Source of the DNA: Lachnospiraceae bacterium
GTDB taxonomy: Bacteria > Bacillota > Clostridia > Lachnospirales > Lachnospiraceae
Reading direction: 5' to 3'
Assembly (NCBI GenBank): GCA_024684085.1
Contig: JAIKXM010000013.1
Location: 1 to 38,771 of the forward strand
Length of the DNA stretch: 38,771 nucleotides
Below the pieces are notes generated by a model. That model did not search any database and was not told the origin of the DNA. It saw only the letters and a program-made list of their open reading frames with translations. The position numbers and the translations under genes are program-made. Positions 15,340 to 24,541 of the stretch are shown here, piece after piece; position 1 is the stretch's first letter; each line of letters opens with the position of its first letter.

Positions 15340-15457
15340 AGAATTATGCTTGGATTTATGATAATATATAAGAAGTATGTTATAAGAGGACGGGCAGGCT
15401 ATATGCCTGTATGTATGATCAGCGACATGGTTATTGATCATTGTCAGGAGGTGCGCG

Positions 15458-15940
15458 ATGCTTACGGAGAATATGACAGCTGCGGAAGTGCTGGAGAAGT
15501 ACAGGGATGATGTATATCGGCTTGCGGCTTATCTGCCTTGGCTCACAGAGAAAAGTGGCACAAGTGTCAGTTCTGTATACAGAGCTGATGGAGAGGGTAG
15601 ACCGACAGTAGCTTTTCCGGTGTATGATGCAACGCTTTTGAAATTTGTTAAGGAAGCACAGGCAACAGGTCTTATGGATCGTAATTATCATTATGTTATG
15701 AGCCGTAACAGACTAAGAGATGCTGCTGATGTTCGCAATTTTATCAGTAATCTGACGATACTGCAGATGGATCAGTGGGCCGGTGTTTTATCGTATTATG
15801 TACTTGGTGGTCAGACCAAATCAAGACTTTGGTCCGAGGGTATGAGTGAAGGCATTTTCCTTGATCTTGTCGAGAAAGCTAAGGAACTGATCGATTTCTG
15901 GACTAATGCCGAAGTGACGAAGGGAGAACAGAGTGAGTAG
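15458..15940 (+). CDS. Uncharacterised 160-aa protein (possibly DUF6508-like)
   Basis: A soluble 160-aa protein without signal peptide or membrane segment. The segment VAFPVYDATLLKFVKEAQATG (about 49-69), followed by LMDRNY and later LSYYVLGGQTKSRLWSEGMSEGIF, reminds me of the DUF6508 family, but the match is from memory and weak. ATG 15458 is favoured because AGGAGG (15446-15451) precedes it by 6 bases; an in-frame ATG at 15434 would add eight residues. Its last 8 bases overlap the GTG start of the TetR gene, so the two are translationally coupled and may function together. Function unknown. Confidence 0.7.
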   Translation: MLTENMTAAEVLEKYRDDVYRLAAYLPWLTEKSGTSVSSVYRADGEGRPTVAFPVYDATLLKFVKEAQATGLMDRNYHYVMSRNRLRDAADVRNFISNLTILQMDQWAGVLSYYVLGGQTKSRLWSEGMSEGIFLDLVEKAKELIDFWTNAEVTKGEQSE

Positions 15941-16511
15941 CAAAAGTGATGCCAAGAAGCAACTGATACTTGAAAAAGCAGCCGAAGTTTTCGCCGGAAG
16001 AGGTTACAGAAATGTAACGATGAAGGATATCGTGGAAGCCTGTGGGATAAGCCGTGGCGGACTGTATATCTATTATGATTCGGTAGAAGAGATCTTCGAG
16101 GATGTACTGGACAATGAAGACAGCGCAGATCTCAGTTCGATCGATCTGACATCTGCCGGCAGTGTTGATCTGCTTCTCTATTTCCTCAAGGAAGAGAAGA
16201 AGGAGATCCTTAAGAAGAAGAACAATCTCACGATGGCTTACTTTGAGTATGCTTTCGCATGCAAGTGCGAGGGTAAGGCAGACAAGGCCAAGAAGAAGAT
16301 GGATCAGGAAGTATTGATCCTTCAGAAGATACTTGACAGAGGAAGCGAATCGGGAGAATTCGTGGTGGATGATGCCAAGGCTGTTGCAACGGATATGGTA
16401 TATGCCATCAACGGTATGAAAGTCTGTGCCCAGACAGTAGGGATCACAGAGAAAAAGGTTGATAAAGAGCTGGTGTATATGATGCGCCGGTTTATGGAAG
16501 TGGAGGAATAA
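15933..16511 (+). CDS. TetR-family transcriptional regulator
   Basis: A 192-aa regulator. The N-terminal helix-turn-helix spans about 8-57: LILEKAAEVFAGRGYRNVTM, then DIVEACGISRGGLYIYYDS, the usual TetR recognition helix. The C-terminal two thirds, expected to bind a ligand, include a Lys/Glu-rich helical stretch around 85-115. It starts with GTG at 15933, with AAGGGA about 8 bases upstream, overlapping the end of the preceding gene. purL begins 25 bases after its stop. The ligand and target are unknown; candidates are its own promoter (15311) and thereby purL expression. Confidence 0.88.
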   Translation: MSSKSDAKKQLILEKAAEVFAGRGYRNVTMKDIVEACGISRGGLYIYYDSVEEIFEDVLDNEDSADLSSIDLTSAGSVDLLLYFLKEEKKEILKKKNNLTMAYFEYAFACKCEGKADKAKKKMDQEVLILQKILDRGSESGEFVVDDAKAVATDMVYAINGMKVCAQTVGITEKKVDKELVYMMRRFMEVEE

Positions 16512-16536
16512 AGGAACTAAAGTTCCAAAGAACATT

Positions 16537-19500
16537 ATGGAAAAAGTCAGAAGATTATATGTTGAGAAGAAGCAGCCTTATGCGGTTAAGGCATCCGAGC
16601 TTAAGGAGGAGATCGCAGGTTATCTGGATATCGCAGGCGTTACCAATGTCCGTGAACTGATCAGATACGATATCGAGGGTATTACGGATAAGACTCTTGA
16701 GACTGCCAAGAAGATGATATTCAGTGAGCCGCCTGTAGATATGATCTACGAGGAAGAGCTTGCACTTAAGCCTACAGAGAAGGCTTTCAGTGTTGAGTAT
16801 CTGCCGGGACAGTTTGATCAGAGAGCTGATTCGGCAGAGCAGTGTATCAGATTCCTTAATGAGGATGAGCAGGTTATCATCCGTACAGCGGTCATCTATG
16901 TTATAGACGGCGATATAAGTGATGAAGAGCTTGATAAGATCAAGTCATATTGTATCAATCCCGTTGACTCAAGAGAATCTGCGGCGGTTAAGCCCGAGAC
17001 ACTTGTACAGGATTATGACGATCCTGACGATGTTATCATATTCGAAGGATTCCAGACTCTTGATACTGCAGCCCTGAAGGAATTATATGATTCTTTGGGA
17101 CTTGCGATGACTTTCAAGGATTTTGAACATATCCAGAAGTATTTTGCAGGTGAAGAGCATAGAGATCCTTCAATGACAGAGATCAGAGTACTTGATACTT
17201 ACTGGTCTGATCATTGCCGTCATACAACATTTGCTACAGAACTCAAAGATATATCTTTTGATGAAGGATATTATAAGACTCCCATCCTTACAACATATCA
17301 GAGTTATCTCGATACCAAGGATGAGATATATGCCGGAAGAGATGATAAGTTCATCTGTCTTATGGATATAGCCCTTATGGGTATGAAGAAGTTAAGAGCT
17401 GCCGGTATGCTGGAGGATATGGAAGTATCCGATGAGATCAATGCATGTTCGATCATCGTTCCCGTTGAGATGGAATATGAAGATAAGACAGTGACCGAAG
17501 AGTGGCTGGTATTCTTCAAGAATGAGACACATAATCATCCTACGGAGATAGAGCCTTTCGGTGGCGCTGCCACATGCCTTGGCGGAGCTATCAGAGATCC
17601 CTTATCAGGAAGAGGATATGTATATCAGGCTATGCGTGTAACAGGTGCTGCGGATCCTACAGTTCCTGTTGCCGATACACTTAAGGGTAAGCTTCCTCAG
17701 AAGAAACTTGTAAGAGGAGCTGCCAGCGGTTATTCTTCATACGGTAATCAGATCGGTCTTGCAACAGGCTACGTTAAGGAGATATATCATCCTGATTATG
17801 TTGCCAAGCGTATGGAGATCGGTGCAGTAATGGGTGCCGCACCCAGAAGATGTGTAATACGTGAGAATTCCGATCCCGGAGATATCATCATATTACTCGG
17901 CGGCAGAACCGGACGTGACGGTTGCGGTGGAGCTACCGGTTCATCCAAGGTTCATACAGAGAGTTCTATCGAGACTTGCGGTGCTGAGGTACAGAAGGGT
18001 AATGCACCTACAGAACGTAAGATCCAGAGATTATTCAGACGTGAGGAAGTGGCTTCTCTTATCAAGAAGTGTAATGACTTCGGTGCAGGTGGTGTGTCTG
18101 TAGCCATCGGAGAACTTGCTGACGGCCTTACGGTAGATCTTGATAAAGTTCCCAAGAAGTATGCCGGCCTTGACGGTACGGAACTGGCTATTTCAGAGAG
18201 CCAGGAGCGTATGGCGGTTGTTGTTGATCCTTCCAATGTAGACAGATTCCTTGCATATGCAGAGGAAGAGAACCTTGAGGCAACAGTGGTCGCTACCGTT
18301 ACTGAGGAACCGAGACTTGTTCTTAACTGGCGCGGTAAGTCTATCGTTGATCTGTCGAGAGCGTTCCTTGATACCAACGGTGCACATCAGGAGACAGCTG
18401 TACAGGTTGAACTTCCTGTTCCGGAGAAGAATCCTATCGGTCAGATCGCAGTTCCTGCAGTAAAGGATGCGGTCGCTGAAGGAGATGTTAAGAAGGCGTG
18501 GCTTGCAGATCTTGCAGATCTTAATGTTTGTTCGCAGAAGGGTCTTGTGGAGACTTTCGATGCTTCAATCGGTGCAGGAAGTGTCTATATGCCATATGGT
18601 GGTAAATATCAGTTGACAGAGACACAGTCTATGGTTGCCAAGCTTCCTGTTCTTAAGGGCAAGACCGATACCGTGACGATGATGAGTTACGGCTTCGATC
18701 CTTATATCTCAAGCTGGAGCCCTTATCACGGAGCTATCTATGCGATCATTCAGTCAATGTCTAAGATAGTTGCGGCGGGCGGTGATTATAAGAAGATCAG
18801 ATTCACATTCCAGGAATATTTCAAGCGAATGACTGAAGATAAGACTCGTTGGAGTCAGCCGTTTACAGCTCTTCTTGGTGCATTTGATGCTCAGGTGGGA
18901 TTCGGACTTCCAAGCATTGGAGGTAAGGACAGTATGTCAGGAACCTTCAATGATATCGATGTACCACCGACACTTGTGTCATTTGCAGTTGATGTTGCAA
19001 CAACCAAGGATATCATCACACCCGAACTTAAGGCTGAGGGTAATAAGCTCATCAGATTCTCGCTTGGGAAGGACGAATATGATATCCCGATATATACTAA
19101 GGTTAAGGATGTTTTTAAAGAAGTAAGAAGACTTATCGCTGAGGGATATGCGGTATCTGCATACGCGCTTGATGCATATGGCCTTGCAGCCGCTATCAGT
19201 AAGATGGCATTCGGTAATAAGCTCGGTGTCAAGATCGATGATTCGGTTGAGCTTAAGGATCTCTTTACCGGAGCTATGGGTGACATCATCGTCGAGGTTG
19301 ATAAAGACAGACTTAATGAGATCAATGAAGAGTATGACCTCATCGGTACTGTTAAGAATGACGGTAAGTTCACTTTCGGTGATGTCAGCATAGATATGGA
19401 TGAGGCTGTGGCAGTATGGAGCAAGACACTTGATAAGGTATTCCCTTACAAGGCTTCCAAGGATACAACTCCTGTTGATATGCCTCTCTATAAGGCAGAC

Positions 19501-20328
19501 AGCATATATGTATGCAAGAATAAAGTCGCTAAGCCTCATGTATTCATTCCGGTATTCCCCGGAACGAACTGTGAGTATGATACGACAAAGGCGTTTGAGA
19601 GAGCCGGTGCCGAAGTGGAGACGATCGTATTCAGGAATATGACTTCTTCACAGATCAGGGATTCATTTGATGCTTATGTTAAGGCTATCAATAATTCACA
19701 GATCATAATGTTCCCCGGTGGTTTCTCAGCCGGTGATGAGCCCGACGGTTCGGCTAAGTTCTTCGCGGCAGCCTTCCAGAATGAGAAGATGAAGGAAGCT
19801 GTTATGGATATGCTGAATAAGAGAGACGGTCTGGCATTAGGTATCTGTAACGGATTCCAGGCACTCATTAAGCTGGGACTTGTGCCCAATGGTGAGATAA
19901 CCGGACAGAAGGAAGATTCTCCTACACTTACCTTCAATACGATCAACCGTCATATATCTAAGATGGTATATACCAAGGTAGTATCCAATAAGTCTCCCTG
20001 GCTTGCAGGAGCAGAACTCGGTGCAACATATGTTAATCCCGCTTCTCACGGAGAGGGAAGATTCGTTGCTGATGCCAACTGGCTTAAGAAGCTTATCGAT
20101 AACGGACAGGTTGCTACGGTTTATTCCGATCAGGATGGTAATGTATCCATGAATGAGGAATACAACATCAACGGTTCTTATATGGCTATAGAAGGTATAA
20201 CATCTGCAGACGGACGTGTGCTTGGTAAGATGGCACATTCTGAGAGAAGAGATGATTCGGTTGCCATTAATATCTATGGCGAGCAGGATCTTAAGATATT
20301 CGAAAGCGGTGTTAAGTACTTCAGATAA
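16537..20328 (+). CDS. purL: Phosphoribosylformylglycinamidine synthase, single-chain
   Basis: A 1263-aa enzyme of de novo purine synthesis that converts FGAR, glutamine and ATP to FGAM. It is the long form, fusing the PurS-like N-terminal, two AIR-synthase-like halves and a C-terminal glutaminase, instead of the separate PurS/PurQ/PurL of many Bacilli. Seen are YWSDHCRHTTF, FFKNETHNHPTEIEPFGGAAT and, at the C-terminus, the glutaminase with PVFPGTNCEYD and the nucleophile C1104 in LGICNGFQALIKLG. The length matches the family (about 1240-1300). No other purine gene is adjacent; it is preceded instead by a TetR gene 25 bases away. A terminator follows. Confidence 0.96.
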   Translation: MEKVRRLYVEKKQPYAVKASELKEEIAGYLDIAGVTNVRELIRYDIEGITDKTLETAKKMIFSEPPVDMIYEEELALKPTEKAFSVEYLPGQFDQRADSAEQCIRFLNEDEQVIIRTAVIYVIDGDISDEELDKIKSYCINPVDSRESAAVKPETLVQDYDDPDDVIIFEGFQTLDTAALKELYDSLGLAMTFKDFEHIQKYFAGEEHRDPSMTEIRVLDTYWSDHCRHTTFATELKDISFDEGYYKTPILTTYQSYLDTKDEIYAGRDDKFICLMDIALMGMKKLRAAGMLEDMEVSDEINACSIIVPVEMEYEDKTVTEEWLVFFKNETHNHPTEIEPFGGAATCLGGAIRDPLSGRGYVYQAMRVTGAADPTVPVADTLKGKLPQKKLVRGAASGYSSYGNQIGLATGYVKEIYHPDYVAKRMEIGAVMGAAPRRCVIRENSDPGDIIILLGGRTGRDGCGGATGSSKVHTESSIETCGAEVQKGNAPTERKIQRLFRREEVASLIKKCNDFGAGGVSVAIGELADGLTVDLDKVPKKYAGLDGTELAISESQERMAVVVDPSNVDRFLAYAEEENLEATVVATVTEEPRLVLNWRGKSIVDLSRAFLDTNGAHQETAVQVELPVPEKNPIGQIAVPAVKDAVAEGDVKKAWLADLADLNVCSQKGLVETFDASIGAGSVYMPYGGKYQLTETQSMVAKLPVLKGKTDTVTMMSYGFDPYISSWSPYHGAIYAIIQSMSKIVAAGGDYKKIRFTFQEYFKRMTEDKTRWSQPFTALLGAFDAQVGFGLPSIGGKDSMSGTFNDIDVPPTLVSFAVDVATTKDIITPELKAEGNKLIRFSLGKDEYDIPIYTKVKDVFKEVRRLIAEGYAVSAYALDAYGLAAAISKMAFGNKLGVKIDDSVELKDLFTGAMGDIIVEVDKDRLNEINEEYDLIGTVKNDGKFTFGDVSIDMDEAVAVWSKTLDKVFPYKASKDTTPVDMPLYKADSIYVCKNKVAKPHVFIPVFPGTNCEYDTTKAFERAGAEVETIVFRNMTSSQIRDSFDAYVKAINNSQIIMFPGGFSAGDEPDGSAKFFAAAFQNEKMKEAVMDMLNKRDGLALGICNGFQALIKLGLVPNGEITGQKEDSPTLTFNTINRHISKMVYTKVVSNKSPWLAGAELGATYVNPASHGEGRFVADANWLKKLIDNGQVATVYSDQDGNVSMNEEYNINGSYMAIEGITSADGRVLGKMAHSERRDDSVAINIYGEQDLKIFESGVKYFR

Positions 20329-20360
20329 GATCTTTACAGACAATAGAATTGCTTATCAAT

Positions 20361-20389
20361 TAAAAGGCGAGTGTAATGCTCGCCTTTTA
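20361..20389 (+). terminator. Terminator after purL
   Basis: An 11-bp stem, TAAAAGGCGAG (20361-20371) and CTCGCCTTTTA (20379-20389), with a 7-base loop. The T-run is only four bases and lies within the stem, so it is moderate in strength. It lies 32 bases after the purL stop. Confidence 0.75.
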
Positions 20390-20675
20390 GCGATAAAAGC
20401 CCTTGCCGGCTTTAGGGGGCGATTTGGCAAGATCCTTGCCGCTCACGGCTTAGGACTTAAGATTTTCTAAGCATTTTGGGAAGATATAGGATGTACGGCC
20501 AACCGTGCGTTAAGCGCCATCCATGGCGCGAACGCACTATTTTCGCCATCCCGGCGAAAATTTGTCAGATTACGAAAAAATGCCAAGAAAATCTAAAGCC
20601 CTGCAGAAGTTCGCTTGCAATCGATCTTGCTCAAACTTGCTCACTTCATGCTGTCTTTAGAGATAATATAAAGAA
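20390..20675. repeat. Palindrome-rich intergenic region between purL and queH
   Basis: No gene is evident. Several hairpins occur in series: AAAGCC/GGCTTT near 20397-20414, GGCAAG/CTTGCC near 20427-20441, a compound hairpin GTGCGTT-AA-GCGCCAT (20505-20520) with ATGGCGC-G-AACGCAC (20523-20537), and TTTTCGCC (20540-20547) with GGCGAAAA (20553-20560). The style resembles the other palindromic repeat clusters in this window, and none carries a T-run on the + strand. Confidence 0.7.
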
Positions 20676-21395
20676 ATGAATAAAGTAGATTATAATAAAG
20701 AATTTCATAAGGTGACGGACAACTTGAACGGAGAGCGGCCAAGGCTTCTTCTTCATGCCTGCTGTGCACCCTGCGCCAGCAGTTGTCTGGAGCGAGTGAC
20801 AGAGTTTTTCGATACGACTGTTTTCTTCTATAATCCCAATATCATGTCAGCTGAGGAGTATAGGAAAAGGGCAGATGAACTCAGGCGTCTCATAGATATA
20901 TTCGTGGAAAAAGGGCACAGTGTGGGATTGATCGAAGCGGATTATGATCCCGAGTTATTCGAGCGAATTGCCAAGGGCTATGAGGACTGTCCGGAGCGAG
21001 GAAGCAGATGCCTCAGGTGTTATGATCTGCGGCTTGGGCGTGCGGCAGCTGTTGCCATGCAGGAGAAATGTGATTATTTCACAACGACACTTACCTTGAG
21101 TCCGTTAAAGTCAGCCGAGGCGCTTAACGAGATCGGATTCAGGGTAGCAGAGGAGTTAAGATATGCCGGCTCGGATGTAGTGAATCTGAGTAGAGAGAAT
21201 CTTAACGGTGCGAACCCGAACATAGCAAACATGGGGGAACGTAGCTTGGGTAACAAGACTCCGATCTGGCTCCCTTCTGACTTCAAAAAGGAAGACGGTT
21301 ATAAGCGAAGTATAGAGTTGTCTAAGGAATATGGGCTGTATCGTCAGAATTATTGCGGATGTGTCTATTCGAAGCGCGATGCGTCGCCTGCGTGA
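20676..21395 (+). CDS. queH: Epoxyqueuosine reductase QueH
   Basis: A 239-aa enzyme (formerly DUF208) that performs the last step of tRNA queuosine synthesis, reducing epoxyqueuosine. Iron-sulfur and catalytic cysteines are evident: HACCAPC (C29, C30, C33), CLRCYDLRL (C112, C115) and the C-terminal NYCGCVYS (C227, C229). YNPNI and the C-terminal GYKRSIELSKEYGLYRQNYCGC block are family hallmarks. Residues of about 161-195, with Asn/Gly/Arg-rich sequence, are an extra stretch between the FRVAEE helix and LPSDFKK compared with the usual 200-210-aa protein. The start ATG has only a weak AAAGAA ribosome binding site. No other queuosine gene is nearby. Confidence 0.92.
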   Translation: MNKVDYNKEFHKVTDNLNGERPRLLLHACCAPCASSCLERVTEFFDTTVFFYNPNIMSAEEYRKRADELRRLIDIFVEKGHSVGLIEADYDPELFERIAKGYEDCPERGSRCLRCYDLRLGRAAAVAMQEKCDYFTTTLTLSPLKSAEALNEIGFRVAEELRYAGSDVVNLSRENLNGANPNIANMGERSLGNKTPIWLPSDFKKEDGYKRSIELSKEYGLYRQNYCGCVYSKRDASPA

Positions 21396-21544
21396 AATAT
21401 ACCCGATCAAATTTGAATATCGGTGGGACATCTATGGGAAGCTTGGCTGAGCTGAATATGAATATCAATGCGGCGGCCATTGGACGCAATGATCCGTAAG
21501 GAGCTTATTAAGAGGCGTTCGGGGCAAAAAGATATTCAGGCGCA

Positions 21545-21574
21545 TTGTTTTTTCAATGATTATTATGGTAAAAT
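21545..21574 (+). promoter_or_regulatory. Promoter of argS
   Basis: TTGTTT at 21545-21550 and TAAAAT at 21569-21574, spacer 18. The leader would be about 90 bases. No T-box antiterminator sequence is present. Confidence 0.55.
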
Positions 21575-21673
21575 ATCATCTGTCTGTGCATTCCATGCTA
21601 AGGCTATGGGAGGTGCGGGCGGATCAGTATATATGTTAGTTCGTTAAACAGGTATTACAGAGAGGTAATTCAG

Positions 21674-23434
21674 ATGAAGAATATGATCGATCTGATCTCG
21701 AAAGAGGTTGGTCTGGCTTTTGAGGCAGCAGGATATGAAGCTGATCTTGGCAAGGTGACGGTGTCTAACAGACCCGATCTGTGTGAGTATCAGTGTAATG
21801 GTGCGATGGCAGGGGCAAAGCGTTATAAGAAGGCTCCCATAATGATAGCCGGTGAGGTGGCTGAACGTCTCGCGGGAAGCGCGATTTTTGAGAAGGTTGA
21901 GGCGGTTGCGCCCGGTTTCCTTAATATGAATATCAGTCCGGCGTGGCTGTCAGAATACGTTGCTGCGATGACTAAAGAAGAGAAGTTTGGGTTGGAGACC
22001 GGAGAAGCCGAGACGATCATGGTGGATTACGGCGGACCTAATGTGGCCAAGCCTCTTCATGTCGGACATCTGAGAAGTGCCGTTATCGGTGAGAGTATTA
22101 AGAGAATATCCCGTTATATGGGTAATAAGACTATAGGTGATATCCATCTTGGAGACTGGGGTCTTCAGATGGGACTTGTTATTAATGAATTGAAGGAGCG
22201 TAATCCCGAGCTTCCTTATTTCGATGAGGAATATACGGGTGAGTATCCGGAAGAGGCTCCTTTTACAGTGTCTGAACTTGAGGAGATATATCCTACAGCT
22301 TCGGGCAAGAGTAAGGAAGATGAAGCGTACAAGGCTAAGGCCATGGAAGCTACATTCAAGCTTCAGTCCGGCGTAAGAGGCTACAGAGCTCTTTGGGATC
22401 AGATCATTAAGGTGTCCGTTGCGGATCTTAAGAAGAATTATGAGAACCTCAATGTAGACTTCGATCTCTGGAAGGGTGAGTCTGATGTGCATGATATCAT
22501 TCCCGGAATGGTTCAGTATATGAAGGATGGCGGTTATGCTCATCTCAGTGACGGTGCTCTTGTGGTAGACGTTAAGGAAGAGACCGATACCAAGGAGATG
22601 CCTCCCTGCATGATCCTTAAGTCTGACGGCGCGTCTCTGTACAATACCACGGATCTTGCTACCATCATGGACAGAATGAAGACTTACGCTCCGGATAAGA
22701 TCATCTATCTTACAGACAAGCGTCAGGATCTCTATTTCGAGCAGGTATTCAGATGTGCAAGAAAGACCAAACTGGTCAATGAAGATACAGACCTTATTCA
22801 TGTAGGTTTTGGAACCGTTAACGGTAAAGACGGCCGACCTTTCAAGACACGTGACGGTGGTGTCATGAGACTTGAATATCTTATCAGGGATATCAATGAC
22901 AGGATGCTCGATCGGATCACTGAGAATCGTGATATGGATCCCGAAGAGGCCGCTAAGATCGCTAAGATAGTAGGACTTGCCGCTATCAAGTACGGCGATC
23001 TCTCTAATCAGGCATCTAAGGACTATATCTTCGATGTGGACAAGTTCACTTCATCTGAAGGTAATACGGGCCCTTATATTCTGTATACTATTGTAAGGAT
23101 CAAATCCATACTCAGAAAATATACCGAACAGGGTGGTGATATGGATGTAGCAATACTTCCTCCCGTTAACGATCCAGAGAAGAATCTGATGAAGGAGCTT
23201 ACAGGCTTTGCTCCTATGATGAAGGGGGCATTTGAAGAGGTGGCTCCTCACAGAGTCTGTGCATATATTTATTCAATCGCCAATGCTTTTAACAGTTTCT
23301 ATCATGAGACTAAGATTCTGGCGGAAGAGGATCAGGAACTTAAGAAGAGCTTTATCGCACTGCTTGGTCTTACCAAGGATATCCTTGAGACTTGTATCGA
23401 TGTTCTCGGTTTCTCTGCACCGGAGAAGATGTAA
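21674..23434 (+). CDS. argS: Arginyl-tRNA synthetase
   Basis: A 586-aa class I aminoacyl-tRNA synthetase that charges tRNA-Arg. The signature is HVGH at 129-132 in NVAKPLHVGHLRSAVIGE; the KMSKS loop is degenerate, as is common in ArgRS. The C-terminal all-helical anticodon-binding domain ends in the typical RLGLLGLTKDILE-like segment (IALLGLTKDILETCIDVLG). The N-terminal additional domain of ArgRS occupies about the first 100 residues. ATG 21674 has GAGAGG about 9 bases upstream. A tRNA-Arg(ACG), one of its substrates, is encoded 15 kb downstream. Confidence 0.97.
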   Translation: MKNMIDLISKEVGLAFEAAGYEADLGKVTVSNRPDLCEYQCNGAMAGAKRYKKAPIMIAGEVAERLAGSAIFEKVEAVAPGFLNMNISPAWLSEYVAAMTKEEKFGLETGEAETIMVDYGGPNVAKPLHVGHLRSAVIGESIKRISRYMGNKTIGDIHLGDWGLQMGLVINELKERNPELPYFDEEYTGEYPEEAPFTVSELEEIYPTASGKSKEDEAYKAKAMEATFKLQSGVRGYRALWDQIIKVSVADLKKNYENLNVDFDLWKGESDVHDIIPGMVQYMKDGGYAHLSDGALVVDVKEETDTKEMPPCMILKSDGASLYNTTDLATIMDRMKTYAPDKIIYLTDKRQDLYFEQVFRCARKTKLVNEDTDLIHVGFGTVNGKDGRPFKTRDGGVMRLEYLIRDINDRMLDRITENRDMDPEEAAKIAKIVGLAAIKYGDLSNQASKDYIFDVDKFTSSEGNTGPYILYTIVRIKSILRKYTEQGGDMDVAILPPVNDPEKNLMKELTGFAPMMKGAFEEVAPHRVCAYIYSIANAFNSFYHETKILAEEDQELKKSFIALLGLTKDILETCIDVLGFSAPEKM

Positions 23435-23540
23435 GGATATCGGCTTGGGCGAATCCGATCGGGCGGTGGCTTCGGTATAAGAAGATATTGATCCGAATCG
23501 GTATCGGATGAAGATGCAGATAGAGAAATAGGAGGGGAAA

Positions 23541-24530
23541 ATGTTTTTTAAATGTGATAATTGCGGAGGCAATGTAGTATATGATCCGTACAGCGGCAAG
23601 ATGCATTGTCCTCATTGTGAGAGTGAGAACTCTCAGAAGATGGTGCACAATACCGGAGATATGAAGCAGTGTATCAACTGCGGTGCTCCCATGGACTCTG
23701 AGATCAGGGAGTTCACTTCGGCATGCAAGTGTCCTAACTGCGGTATGTATACAATTCTTGAGCCAAGGGTAGACGGTGAGTTTAAGCCGGATCTTATCCT
23801 GCCTTTTAAGATCAGCAAGAATGGTGCGGTGGAGATACTGAAGAAGGAATTTGGCAACAGAAAATTCACGCCCTTATCTTTTCTGAGTAATGCTTCCATA
23901 GATAAGATGGAGGGAGCTTATGTACCGTTCTTCCTCTATGATTATCATGTAATAGGGTCATATCACGGCAAATGCAGTAAAACCCGTGTATGGGAAGAAG
24001 GCGACAGGAGATATAAGGAAGTCAGTTATTTCGCTGTAGACAGAGAGGTCGAGGCGGATTATGCGAACGTTCCTGCAGATGCTTCTCTTGAGCGCAATAA
24101 TCGTGCGATGGATCTTCTTGAACCTTATAAATATGCGGATCTGCACGATTTTGATCCCAAGTACATGTCCGGTTTTATGGGAGAGTTATTCAGTGAAAAA
24201 GCTGACCAGACTGAGGACAGAGCCAAGGCCAAGGTGTTCAATAGTATGGACTCGATCGTCAGAAGCTCGCTTTCTCAATATGATACCGTCTATGCAGGCA
24301 GTAATATCGATTCCCAGCTTAAGGGATATAAGTATGCTCTTTTGCCGGTATGGGAATATATATTCAGGTACAGGGGAAATAATTACAGATTCTATGTTAA
24401 CGGCCAGACCGGTAAGGTGATAGGCAAGACTCCTGTCGACCGTTCGCTTGTGCTGGCATATGGCGGTACGGTATTTGCTCTGCTTGCTATTGTTGGTGAG
24501 TTTATCGTGCATTTTTGCTCGTTGTTATAG
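23541..24530 (+). CDS. Zinc-ribbon membrane protein (TFIIB-type zinc finger family)
   Basis: A 329-aa protein with two N-terminal CxxC-CxxC zinc ribbons: C5/C8 with C23/C26, and C44/C47 with C64/C67. A long hydrophilic middle region follows, starting with FKPDLILPFKISK, and one C-terminal membrane helix at about 305-327. It matches the Firmicutes family annotated as TFIIB-type zinc ribbon-containing protein, which has no established function. A strong AGGAGGGG precedes ATG 23541. Its stop is 11 bases before the TPM-domain gene, so the two are surely co-transcribed; both are membrane proteins and may act together in envelope quality control. argS ends about 100 bases upstream. Confidence 0.82.
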   Translation: MFFKCDNCGGNVVYDPYSGKMHCPHCESENSQKMVHNTGDMKQCINCGAPMDSEIREFTSACKCPNCGMYTILEPRVDGEFKPDLILPFKISKNGAVEILKKEFGNRKFTPLSFLSNASIDKMEGAYVPFFLYDYHVIGSYHGKCSKTRVWEEGDRRYKEVSYFAVDREVEADYANVPADASLERNNRAMDLLEPYKYADLHDFDPKYMSGFMGELFSEKADQTEDRAKAKVFNSMDSIVRSSLSQYDTVYAGSNIDSQLKGYKYALLPVWEYIFRYRGNNYRFYVNGQTGKVIGKTPVDRSLVLAYGGTVFALLAIVGEFIVHFCSLL

Positions 24531-24541
24531 GGGGGAAGATC

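Larger units (their letters stand above)
14970..15457. other. Intergenic region of about 490 bases
   Basis: AT-rich, without a credible gene. It holds a hairpin GGAAATG (15101-15107)/CATTTCC (15113-15119), a long terminator-like hairpin (15146-15175), an AAAAAGCTTTTT palindrome near 15266 and a promoter at 15311-15339 for the downstream cluster. Confidence 0.7.

Noticed and set aside
21396-21673. T-box riboswitch upstream of argS
   Set aside because: No AGGGTGG-type T-box sequence or antiterminator/terminator pair is seen; only a promoter and a short leader.
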